A stretch of 64,000 bases of DNA from Lotus japonicus (lineage: Eukaryota > Streptophyta > Magnoliopsida > Fabales > Fabaceae). Location: contig NC_080046.1 of the NCBI RefSeq assembly GCF_012489685.1, forward strand, positions 31,217,763-31,281,762, written 5' to 3'. Numbering within the stretch: the stretch's first letter is position 1; each line of letters opens with the position of its first letter. Below, piece after piece: positions 14,845-26,504 of this stretch. The notes under the pieces were generated by a model. It ran no database searches, had not been told where the DNA came from, and was given only the letters and a program-made list of their open reading frames with translations. Made by a program: the position numbers and the translations under genes.

Positions 14845-16268
14845 AATTGAAAAAGGAACCTACAGGTTTAAGGTTTAAGGTTAATTCGCCTGCAAACATC
14901 AAACAGCCGTAACGTTTGCCCCGGAACCCAGAATTGAGCATATTTTATATGCTTTTGGTCTAGAAGAAGCTACTTTATTCACCTGCTAGCCAGATTTAAC
15001 ATGGGAAATCGGTAAAAGTAGAAAACAGAACCTACAGGTTGAATTTTGAGGGTTAATTCGGCTGCAAACTTCAAACAGCCGTAACGTTTGATCCGGAACC
15101 CAAAATTGAGCCTATTTTATATGCTTTTAGGGTAGAAGAAGCTATTTAATTCACCTGCTAGACGAATTTAACGGGTGAAATCGGTAAAAGTAGAAAACGG
15201 AACCTATAGGTTGAATATTGAAAGTAAATTCGGCTGCAAACTTCAAACAGCAACGACTTTTGCTCCGGAACCCAGAATTGAACATATTTTATATGATTTT
15301 GGGGTCGAAGAAGCTATTTTATTCGCCTGCTAGCCGAATTTAACGGGGGAAATCGGTAAAAGTAGAAAACAGAACCTACACGTAGAATTTTAAAGGTACA
15401 TTCAGCCGCATACTTCGAACAGCCATAACTTTTGGCCGGGAACCCAGAATTGAGCATATCCTTTTGGGGTAGATGAAGCTACTATATCCACCTGCCAGGC
15501 GAATTAAACGGGGGAAATCTATAAAAATTGAAAACGGAACCTACAGGTTTAATTTTTAAGGTTAATTCGCCTGCAAACTTCAAACAGCCATAACTTTTGC
15601 CCCGGAACCCAGAATTGAGCATATTTTATATGCTTTGGGGGTTGAAGAAGCTACTTTATTCACCTGCTAGCCAGATTTAATAAGGGAAATCGGTAAAAGT
15701 AGAAAACAGATTCTACAGGTTGTATTTTGACGGTTAACTCGGCTGCAAACTTCAAACAGCCGTAACGTTTGCCCCGGAACATAAAATTGAGCATATTTTA
15801 TATGCTTCTGGGGTAGAAGAAGCTAATTTATTCATCTGCTTGACGAATTTAACGGGTGAAATCGGTAAAAGTAGAAAACGGAACTTACAGGTTGAGTTTT
15901 GAAAGTTAATTCGGCTGCAAACTTCAAACGGCCATGACTTTTGCCCCGGAACCTAGAATTAAGCATATTTTATATCCTTTTTGGGTAGAAGAAGCTACTT
16001 TATCCACCTGCCAGGCGAATTAAACGGGGGAAATCAATAAAAATTGAAAACGGAACCTACAGGTTTAATTTTTAAGGTTAATTCGCCTGCTAACTTCAAA
16101 CAGCCATAACTTTTGCCCCGGAACCCAGAATTGAGCATATTTTATATGCTTTTGGTGTAGAAGAAGCTACTTTAATCACCTGCTAGCCGGATTTAACAAG
16201 GGAAATCGGTAAAAGAAGAAAACAGAACCTACAGGTTGAATTTTGAGGGTTAATTCGGCTGCAAACTT
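14845..16268. repeat. Satellite block duplicated at 1720-bp offset, copy 2
   Basis: Second copy of the 13125-14555 block. A 7-bp deletion near 15459 (GAGCATATCC in place of a longer GAGCATATTTTATATCC) shifts the offset from 1720 to 1713 bp downstream. That deletion is private to this copy, so it post-dates the duplication. Confidence 0.85.
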
Positions 16269-17855
16269 CAAACAGCCGTAACGTTTGCTCCGGAACCCAA
16301 AATTGAGCTTATTTTATATGCTTCTGGGGTAGAAGAAGCTATTTTATTCACCTGCTTGACGAATTTAACGGGTGAAATCGGTAAAAGTAGAAAACGGAAC
16401 CTACAGGTAGAATTTTAAAGGTTTATTCAGCCGCAAACTTCGAACAGCCATAACTTTTTGCCTGGAACCCAGAATTGAGTATATTTTATATCCTTTTTGG
16501 GTAGAAGAAGCTACTTTATCCGCCTGCCAGGCGAATTAAACGGGGGAAATCAATAAAAATTGAAAACAGAACCAACAGGTTTAATTTTTAAGTTTAATTC
16601 GGCTGCAAACTTCAAACAGCCGTGACTTTTGCCCCGGAACCCAGAATTGAGCATATTTTATATGCTTTTGGGGTCGAAGAAGCTATTTTATTCAGCCGCT
16701 AGCCGAATTTAACGGGGGAAATCGGTAAAAGTAGAAAACAGAACCTACAGGTAGAATTTTAAAGGTTTATTCAGCCGCAAACTTCGAACAGCCATAACTT
16801 TTTGCCTGGAACCCAGAATTGAGCTTATTTTATATCCTTTTGGGGTAGAAGAAGCTACTTTATCCGCCTGCTTCCCGAATTTGAGAGAGCCGAAACCCAG
16901 AATTGAGCATTTTTTATATGCTTTTGGGGTAGAAGAAGCTATTTTATTCACCTGCTTACCGAATTTAAGAGAGGAAATCGGAAAAAAGTAGAAAAACAGA
17001 ACCTACAGGTTGAATTTTGAGGGTTAATTCGGCTGCAAACTTCAAACAGCAACGACTTTGTCCCCGGAACCCAGAATTGAGCATATTTCATATGGTTTTG
17101 AGGTCGAAGAAGCTATTTTATTCACCTGCTAGCCGAATTTAACGGGGGAAATCGGTAAAAGTAGAAAACAGAACCTACAGGTAGAATTTTAAAGGTTCAT
17201 TCAGCCGCAAACTTCGAACAGCCATAATTTTGGCCTGGAACCTAGAATTAAGCATATTTTATATCCTTTTGGGGTAGAAGAAGCTACTTTATCCACCTGT
17301 CAGGCGAATTAAACGGGGTAAATCAATAAAAATTGAAAACGGAACCTGCAGGTTTAATTTTAAAGGTTAATTCGCCTGCAAACTTCAAAGAGCCATAACT
17401 TTTGCCCCGGAACCCAGAATTGAGCAAATTTTATATGCTTTTGGGGTAGAAGAAGCTACTTTATTCACCTGCTAGCCGGATTTAACAAGGGAAATCGGTA
17501 AAAGTAGAATACAGAACCTACAGGTTGAATTTTGAGGGATAATTCGGCTGCAAACTTCAAACAACAACGACTTTTGCCCCGGAACCCAGAATTTAGCATA
17601 TTTTATATCCTTTTGGGGTAGAAGAAGCTACTTTATCCACCTGCCAGGCGAATTAAACGGGAGAAATCAATAAAAGTTGAAAACGGAACCTACAGGTTTA
17701 ATTTTTAAGGTTAATTCGCCTGCAAACTTCAAACAACCATAACTTTTGCCCCCGAACCCAGAATTGAGCATATTTTATATGTTTTTGGGGTAGAAGAAGC
17801 TACTTTATTCACCTGCTAGCAGAATTTAACAAGGGAAATCGGTAAAAGTAGAAAA
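15535..17855. repeat. 2321-bp higher-order satellite unit, copy 1
   Basis: About 13 full monomers plus the 84-bp truncated monomer at 16808-16891. The unit repeats with an offset of exactly 2321 bp; the TGCTTTGGGGG variant is at 15631, 17952 and 20273. Its first part overlaps the second copy of the 1720-bp duplication, so the two amplifications are layered. Confidence 0.88.
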
Positions 17856-20176
17856 CGGAACCTACAGGTTGAATTTTTAAGGTTAATTCGCCTGCAAACT
17901 TCAAACAGCCATAACTTTTGCCCCGGAACCCAGAATTGAGCATATTTTATATGCTTTGGGGGTTGAAGAAGCTACTTTATTCACCTGCTAGCCAGATTTA
18001 ATAAGGGAAATCGGTAAAAGTAGAAAACAGATTCTACAGGTTGTATTTTGACGGTTAACTCGGCTGCAAACTTCAAACAGCCGTAACGTTTGCCCCGGAA
18101 CATAAAATTGAGCATATTTTATATGCTTCTGGGGTAGAAGAAGCTAATTTATTCATCTGCTTGACGAATTTAACGGGTGAAATCGGTAAAAGTAGAAAAC
18201 GGAACTTACAGGTTGAGTTTTGAAAGTTAATTCGGCTGCAAACTTCAAACGGCCATGACTTTTGCCCCGGAACCTAGAATTAAGCATATTTTATATCCTT
18301 TTTGGGTAGAAGAAGCTACTTTATCCACCTGCCAGGCGAATTAAACGGGGGAAATCAATAAAAATTGAAAACGGAACCTACAGGTTTAATTTTTAAGGTT
18401 AATTCGCCTGCTAACTTCAAACAGCCATAACTTTTGCCCCGGAACCCAGAATTGAGCATATTTTATATGCTTTTGGTGTAGAAGAAGCTACTTTAATCAC
18501 CTGCTAGCCGGATTTAACAAGGGAAATCGGTAAAAGAAGAAAACAGAACCTACAGGTTGAATTTTGAGGGTTAATTCGGCTGCAAACTTCAAACAGCCGT
18601 AACGTTTGCTCCGGAACCCAAAATTGAGCTTATTTTATATGCTTCTGGGGTAGAAGAAGCTATTTTATTCACCTGCTTGACGAATTTAACGGGTGAAATC
18701 GGTAAAAGTAGAAAACGGAACCTACAGGTAGAATTTTAAAGGTTTATTCAGCCGCAAACTTCGAACAGCCATAACTTTTTGCCTGGAACCCAGAATTGAG
18801 TATATTTTATATCCTTTTTGGGTAGAAGAAGCTACTTTATCCGCCTGCCAGGCGAATTAAACGGGGGAAATCAATAAAAATTGAAAACAGAACCAACAGG
18901 TTTAATTTTTAAGTTTAATTCGGCTGCAAACTTCAAACAGCCGTGACTTTTGCCCCGGAACCCAGAATTGAGCATATTTTATATGCTTTTGGGGTCGAAG
19001 AAGCTATTTTATTCAGCCGCTAGCCGAATTTAACAGGGGAAATCGGTAAAAGTAGAAAACAGAACCTACAGGTAGAATTTTAAAGGTTTATTCAGCCGCA
19101 AACTTCGAACAGCCATAACTTTTTGCCTGGAACCCAGAATTGAGCTTATTTTATATCCTTTTGGGGTAGAAGAAGCTACTTTATCCGCCTGCTTCCCGAA
19201 TTTGAGAGAGCCGAAACCCAGAATTGAGCATTTTTTATATGCTTTTGGGGTAGAAGAAGCTATTTTATTCACCTGCTTACCGAATTTAAGAGAGGAAATC
19301 GGAAAAAAGTAGAAAAACAGAACCTACAGGTTGAATTTTGAGGGTTAATTCGGCTGCAAACTTCAAACAGCAACGACTTTGTCCCCGGAACCCAGAATTG
19401 AGCATATTTCATATGGTTTTGAGGTCGAAGAAGCTATTTTATTCACCTGCTAGCCGAATTTAACGGGGGAAATCGGTAAAAGTAGAAAACAGAACCTACA
19501 GGTAGAATTTTAAAGGTTCATTCAGCCGCAAACTTCGAACAGCCATAATTTTGGCCTGGAACCTAGAATTAAGCATATTTTATATCCTTTTGGGGTAGAA
19601 GAAGCTACTTTATCCACCTGTCAGGCGAATTAAACGGGGTAAATCAATAAAAATTGAAAACGGAACCTGCAGGTTTAATTTTAAAGGTTAATTCGCCTGC
19701 AAACTTCAAAGAGCCATAACTTTTGCCCCGGAACCCAGAATTGAGCAAATTTTATATGCTTTTGGGGTAGAAGAAGCTACTTTATTCACCTGCTAGCCGG
19801 ATTTAACAAGGGAAATCGGTAAAAGTAGAATACAGAACCTACAGGTTGAATTTTGAGGGATAATTCGGCTGCAAACTTCAAACAACAACGACTTTTGCCC
19901 CGGAACCCAGAATTTAGCATATTTTATATCCTTTTGGGGTAGAAGAAGCTACTTTATCCACCTGCCAGGCGAATTAAACGGGAGAAATCAATAAAAATTG
20001 AAAACGGAACCTACAGGTTTAATTTTTAAGGTTAATTCGCCTGCAAACTTCAAACAACCATAACTTTTGCCCCCGAACCCTGAATTGAGCATATTTTATA
20101 TGTTTTTGGGGTAGAAGAAGCTACTTTATTCACCTGCTAGCAGAATTTAACAAGGGAAATCGGTAAAAGTAGAAAA
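17856..20176. repeat. 2321-bp higher-order satellite unit, copy 2
   Basis: Nearly identical to 15535-17855, including the truncated monomer at 19129-19212 and rare variants such as GAATTGAGCAAATTTTATA. Few differences are visible, so this duplication looks recent. Confidence 0.88.
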
Positions 20177-20565
20177 CGGAACCTACAGGTTGAATTTTTA
20201 AGGTTAATTCGCCTGCAAACTTCAAACAGCCATAACTTTTGCCCCGGAACCCAGAATTGAGCATATTTTATATGCTTTGGGGGTTGAAGAAGCTACTTTA
20301 TTCACCTGCTAGCCAGATTTAATAAGGGAAATCGGTAAATGTAGAAAACAGATTCTACAGGTTGTATTTTGAGGGTTAATTCGGCTGCAAACTTCAAACA
20401 GCCGTAACGTTTGCCCCGGAACATAAAATTGAGCATATTTTATATGCTTCTGGGGTAGAAGAAGCTAATTTATTCATCTGCTTGACGAATTTAACGGGTG
20501 AAATCGGTAAAAGTAGAAAACGGAACTTACAGGTTGAGTTTTGAAAGTTAATTCGGCTGCAAACT
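20177..20565. repeat. 2321-bp higher-order satellite unit, partial copy 3
   Basis: Keeps register for just over two monomers (TGCTTTGGGGG at 20273, CAGATTCTACAGG near 20348, CATCTGCTTGACG near 20475), then diverges at about 20565. From there it joins a monomer series that holds another truncated monomer (20590-20673). Confidence 0.8.
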
Positions 20566-23500
20566 TCAAACAGCCATAACTTTTTCCCCGGAACCCAGAA
20601 TTGAGCATATTTTATATCCTTTTGGGGTAGAAGAAGCTAATTTATCCACCTGCTTACCGAATTTGAGAAAGCCGAAACCCAGAATAGAGCATTTTTTATA
20701 TGCTTTTGGGGTAGAAGAAGCTATTTTATTCACCTGCTTACCGAATTTGAGAGAGGAAATCGGTAAAAGTAGAAAACAGAACCTACAGGTTGAATTTTGA
20801 GGGTTGATTCGGCTGCAAACTTCAAACAGCAACGACTTTCGCCCCGGAACCCAAAATTAAGCCTATTTCATATGCTTTTGGGGTCGAAGAAGCAATTTTA
20901 TTCACCTGCTAGCCGAATTTAATGGGGGAAATCGGTAAAAGTAGAAAACAGAACCTACAGGTGGAATTTTAAAGGTTTATTCAGCGGCAAACTTCGAACA
21001 GCCATAACTTTTGGCCTGGAACCCAGAATTAAGCATATTTCATATCCTTTTGGGGTAGAAGAAGCTACTTTATCCACCTGCCAGGCGAATTAAACGGGGG
21101 AAATCAATTAAGATTAAAAACGGAACCTACAGGTTTAATTTTTTAGGTTAATTCGCCTGCAAGCTTCAAACAGCCGTAACGTTTGCCCCGGAACCCAGAA
21201 TTGAGCATATTTTATATGCTTTTAGTGTAGAAGAAGCTACTTTATTCACCTGCTAGCCAGATTTAACAAGGGAATTCGGTAAAAGTAGGAAACAGAACCT
21301 ACAGGTTGAATTTTGAGGGTTAATTCGGCTGCAAACTTCAAACAGCCGTAACGTTTGCTCCGGAACTCAAAATTGAGCCTATTTTATATGCTTCTAGGGA
21401 AGAAGAAGCTATTTAATTCACCTGCTAGACGAATTTAACGGGTGAAATCGGTTAAAGTAGAAAACAGAACCTACAGGTAGAATTTTAAAGGTTCATTCAG
21501 CCGCAAACTTCGAACAGCCACAACTTTTGGCCCGGAACCCAGAATTGAGCATATTTTATATCCATTTGGGGTAGAAGAAGCTACTTTATCCACCTGCCAG
21601 CCGAATTAAACGGGGGAAATCAATAAAAATTGAAAACGGAACCTAGAGGTTTAATTTTTAAGGTTAATTCGCCTGCAAACTTGAAACAGCCATAACTTTT
21701 GCCCTGGAACCCAGAATTGAGCATATTTTATATGCTTTGGGGGTAGAAGAAGCTACTTTATTCACCTGCTTGGAGAATTTAATAGAGGAAATCGGTAAAA
21801 GTAAAAAAACAGAACCTACAGGTTGAATTTTGAAGTTTAATTCGGCTGCAAACTTCAAACAGCAACGACTTTTGCACCGGAACCCAGAATTGAGCATATT
21901 TTATATGCTTTTGGGGTCGAAGAAGCTATTTTATTAACCTGCTAGCCGAATTTAACGGGGGAAATCGGTAAAAGTAGAAAACAGAACCTACAGGTCGAAT
22001 TTTGTGGGTTAATTCGGCTGCAAACTTCAAACAGCCGTAACATTTGCTCCGGAACCCAAAATTGAGCCTATATTATATGCTTCTAGGGTTGAAGAAGCTA
22101 TTTAATTCACATGCTAGACGAATTTAACAGGTGAAATCGGTAAAAGAAGAAAACGTAACCTACAGGTAGAATTTTGAAAGTTAATTCGGCTGCAAACTTC
22201 AAACAGCAACGACTTTTGCCCCGGAACCCAGAATTGAGCATATTTTATATGCTTTTGGGGTCGAAGAAGCTATTTTATTCACCTGCTAGCCGAATTAACG
22301 GGGGAAATCGGTAAAATAGAAAATAGAACCTACAGGTAGAATTTAAAAGGTTCATTCAGCCGCAAACTTCGAACAGCCACAACTTTTGGCCTGGAACCCA
22401 GAATTGAGCATATTTTATATGCTTTTGGTGTAGAAGAAGCTACTTTATTCACCTGCTAGCCAGATTTAACAAGGGAAATCGGTAAAAGTAGAAAACAGAA
22501 CCTACAGGTTGAATTTTGAGGGTTAATTCGGCTGCAATCAAACAGCTGTAACGTTTGCTCCGGAACCCAAAATTGAGCCTATTTTATATGCTTCTAGGGT
22601 TGAAGAAGCTATTTAATTCACCTGCTAGACGAATTTAACGGGTGAAATCGGTAAAAGTAGAAAACGGAACTTACGGGTTGAATTTTGAAAGTTAATTAGG
22701 CTGCAAACATCAAACAGCAACGACTTTTGCCCCAAAATTGAGCATATTTTCTATTTTTGGGGTCGAAAAAGCTATTTTATTCACCTGCTAGCCGAATTTA
22801 AAGGGGGAAATCGGTAAAAGTAGAAAACAGAACCTACAGGTAGAATTTTAAAGGTTCATTCAGCCGCAAACTTCGAACGGCCACAACTTTTGGCCTGGAA
22901 CCCAGAATTAGGCATATTTTATATCCTTTTGTGGTAGAAGAAGCTACTTTATCCATCTGCCAGCCGAATTAAACGGGGGAAATCAATAAAAATTGAAAAC
23001 GGAACCTACAGGTTTAATTTTTAAGGTTAATTCGCCTGCAAACTTCAAACAGCCATAATTTTTGCCCCGGAACCCAGAATTGAGCATATTTTATATGCTT
23101 TGGGGGTAGAAGAAGCTACTTTATTCACTTGGTTAGCGAATTTAAGAGAGGAAATCGGTAAAAGTAAAAAAACAGAACTTACAGGTTGTATTTTGAAGTT
23201 TAATTCGGCTGCAAACTTCAAACAACAACGACTTTTGCACCGGAACCTAGAATTGAGCATATTTTATATGCTTTTGGGGTCGAAGAAGCTATTTTATTCA
23301 CCTGCTAGCCGAATTTAACGGGGGAAATCGGTAAAAGTAGAAAACAGAACCTATAGGTCGAATTTTGTGGGTTAATTCGGCTGCAAACTTCAAACAGCCG
23401 TAACGTTTGCTCCGGAACCCAAAATTGAGCCTATTTTATATTGTTTTGGGGTCGAAGAAGCTATTTAATTCACCTGCTAGCCGAATTTAACGGGGGAAAT

Positions 23501-26335
23501 CGGTAAAATAGAAAACAGAACCTACAGGTAGAATTTTAAAGGTACATTCAGCCGCATACTTCGAACAGCCATAACTTTTGGCCGGGAACCCAGAATTGAG
23601 CATATTTTATATCCTTTTGATGTAGAAGAAGCTACTTTATCCATCTTCCAGGCGAATTAAACGGGGGAAATCAATAAAAATTGAAAACGGAACCTACAGG
23701 TTTAATTTTTAAGGTTAATTCGCCTGCAAACTTGAAACAGCCATAACTTTTGCCCCGGAACCCAGAATTGAGCATATTTTATATGCTTTGGGGGTAGAAG
23801 AAGCTACTTTATTCACCTGCTTACCGAATTTAAGAGAGGAAAACGGTAAAAGTAAAAAAACAGAACCTACAGGTTAAATTTTGAAGGTTAATTCGGCAGC
23901 AAACTTCAAGCAGCCATAACTTTTGCCCCAGAACCCAGAATTGAGCATATTTTATATGCTTTTGGGGTGGAAGAAGCTACTTTCTTCACCTGCTAGCCGA
24001 ATTAAACGAGGAAAACCGGTAAAAATAGAAAACAGAAACTTCGGGTTGAATTTTGAAGGTTAATTCAGCTGCTAACTTCAAACAACCATAACTTTTATTC
24101 TGAAACCCAGAATTGAGCATTTTTTATATGCTTTTGGGGTAGAAGAAGCTATTTTATTCACCTGCTTATCAAATTTAAGAGAGGAAATCGGTAAAAGTAG
24201 AAAACAACACCTACAGGTTGAATTTTGATGTTTAATTCGGCTGCAAACTTCAAACAGCAACGACTTTTGCACCGGAACCCAGAATTGAGCATATTTTATA
24301 TGCTTTTGGGGTCGAAGAAGCTATTTTATTAACCTGCTAGCCGAATTTAACGGGGGAAATCGGTAAAAGTAGAAAACAGAACCTACAGGTTTAATTTTAA
24401 AGGTTTATTCAGCCGCAAACTTCAAACAGCCATAACTTTTGCCCCGGAACCCAGAATTGAGCATATTTTATATGCTTTTGGGGTAGAAGAAGCTACTTTA
24501 TTCACCTGCTAGCCCAATTTAACAACGGTAATCGGTAAAAGTAGAAAACAGAACCTACAGGTTATATTTTGAAGTTTCATTCTGCTGCAAACTTTAAACA
24601 GCCGTAACGTTTACCGCGGAACCCAGAATTGGGCCTATTTTATATGCTTTTGGGGTAGAAGAAGCTACTTTATTCACCTGCTAGCCGAATTTAACGTGGG
24701 AAACCGGTTAAAAAATAAATCGGAACCTATAGGTTGAATTTTGAAGGTTAATTCGGCAGCAAACTTCAAACAACCATAACTTTTGCCCCGGAACCCAGAA
24801 TTGAGCATATTTTATATGCTTTTGGGGTGGAAGAAGCTACTTTATTCACCTGCTAGCCGAATTAAACGAGGAAGACTGGTAAAAATAGGAAACAGAAACT
24901 TCGGGTTATATTTTGAAGGTTATTTCGGCTGCTAAGTTCAAACAACCATAACTTTTATCCCGAAACCTAGAATTGAGCTTTTTTTATATGCTTTTGGGGT
25001 AGAATAAGCTATTTTATTCACCTGCTTACCGAATTTAAGAGAGGAAATCGGTAAAAGTAGAAAACAAAACCTACAGGTTGAATTTTGAAGTTTAATTCGG
25101 CTGCAAACTTCAAACAGCAACGACTTTTACACCGGAACCCAGAATTGAGCATATTTTATATGCTTTTGGGGTCGAAAAAGCTATTTTATTCACCTGCTAG
25201 CCGAATTTAACGGGGGAAATCGGTAAAAGTAGAAAATAGAACCTACAGGTAGAATTTTAAAGGTTCATTCAGCCGCAAACTTCGAACAGCCACATCTTTT
25301 GGCCTGGAACCCAGAATTAAGCATATTTTATATCCTTTTGGGGTAGAAGAAGCTACTTTATTCACCTTTTAGCCGAATTTAACAAGGGATTTCGGTAAAA
25401 GTAGAAAACAGAACCTACAGGTTTAAACAGCCGTAACGTTTACCCCGGAACCCATAATTGAGCATATTTTATATGCTTTTGGGGTCGAAGAAGCTATTTT
25501 ATTCACCTGCTAGCCGAATTTAACGAGGAAAACCGGAAAAAATAGAAAACGGAAACTTCGGATAGAATTTTGAAGGTTAATTCGGCTGCTAACTTCAAAC
25601 AACCATAACTTTTATCCCGGAACCCAGAATTGAGCATATTTTATATGCTTTTGGTGGAGAAGAAGCTACTTTATTCACCTGCTAGCCGGATTTAACAAGG
25701 GAAATCGGTAAAAGTAGAAAACAGAACCTACAGGTTGAATGTTGAGGGTTAATTCGGCTGCAAACTTCAAACAGCCGTAACGTTTGCCCCGGAACCCAAA
25801 ATTGAGCCTATTTTATATGCTTCTAGGGTCGAAGAAGCTATTTTATTCACCTGCTAGCCGAATTTAACGGGGGAAATCGGTAAAAGTAGAAAACAGAACC
25901 TACGGGTAGAATTTTAAAGGTTTATTCAGCCGCAAACATCGAACAACCATAACTTTTGGCTTGGAACCCAGAATTAAGCTTATTTTATATCCTTTTGGAG
26001 TAGAAGAAGCTACTTTATCCACCTGCCAGGCGAATTAAACGGGGGAAATCAATTAAAATTGAAAACGGAACCTACAGGTTTAATTTTTAAGATTAGTTCG
26101 CCTGCAAACTTCAAACAGCCATAACTTTTTCCCCGGAACCCAGAATTAAGCATATTTTATATGCTTTTGGGTTCGAAGAAGCTATTTTATTCACCTGCTA
26201 GTCGAATTTAACGGGAGAAATCGGTAAAAGTAGAAAACAGAACCTACAGGTAGAATTTTAAAGGTTTATTCAGCCGCAAACTTCGAACAGCCATAACTTT
26301 TGGCCTGGAACCCAGAATTAAGCATATTTTATATC

Positions 26336-26340
26336 CTTTT
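26336..26340. repeat. Target-site duplication of the outer gypsy element (left)
   Basis: CTTTT immediately precedes the LTR start TGTAAGACC at 26341. It is matched by CTTTT at 60782-60786 directly after the last LTR base. Removing one copy restores a normal satellite monomer across the site. Confidence 0.95.
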
Positions 26341-26504
26341 TGTAAGACCTGGATTTTCAGAACAAGTTAGTTTCCGACTCACTCGTAGAATCTGTGTAAG
26401 CGTGACAGGAGTTTGATATTTGAGAAAGATTAGTGAAGAAGAAAGTTCAGGAATTGCTTGAGGAATGTTGCGTAGTCGTTTTCGGAGTTAGTACGAGTCG
26501 TCTG
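26341..26504 (+). repeat. Gypsy 5' LTR, first fragment
   Basis: The first 164 bp of the 5' LTR, beginning TGTAAGACCTGG. It aligns base for base with 56780-56943 of the 3' LTR with about five differences. It ends at GTCTG, where the solo LTR is inserted. Confidence 0.95.

Larger units (their letters stand above)
1..26340. repeat. Satellite array, left arm (~172-bp monomer)
   Basis: This is a continuous head-to-tail array. The landmark GGAACCC recurs at 260, 433, 605, 777 (as a variant) and 949, giving steps of 172-173 bp, or roughly 150 monomers in this arm. Each monomer has a conserved block around GAATTGAGCATATTTTATA, then GGGGTAGAAGAAGCTA, CACCTGCTAGCCGAATTTAA, AATCGGTAAAAGTAGAAAAC and CAGCCATAACTTTTGCCCCG. 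Variants fall into recurring types, for example ones with AAATCAATAAAAATTG and GGTTAATTCGCCTGC against ones with AATCGGTAAAAGTAG and GGTTAATTCGGCTGC. No gene is visible. Open frames up to 113 codons arise because the monomer is AT-rich and repeated. Function unknown; a centromeric or pericentromeric role is inference from the repeat class only. Confidence 0.97.

Noticed and set aside
218..25120. Many 60-113-codon open frames in the satellite, repeating peptides like NKIASSTPKAYK
   Set aside because: They are the same monomer read repeatedly. They lack consistent starts, are broken in other monomers, and 172 is not a multiple of three, so no long frame can persist.
1..26340. CENP-B box-like site in the satellite
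   Set aside because: I looked for the TTCG-A-CGGG core pattern with proper spacing and found no convincing match. TTCGAACAG and AACGGG occur but not in the right arrangement.
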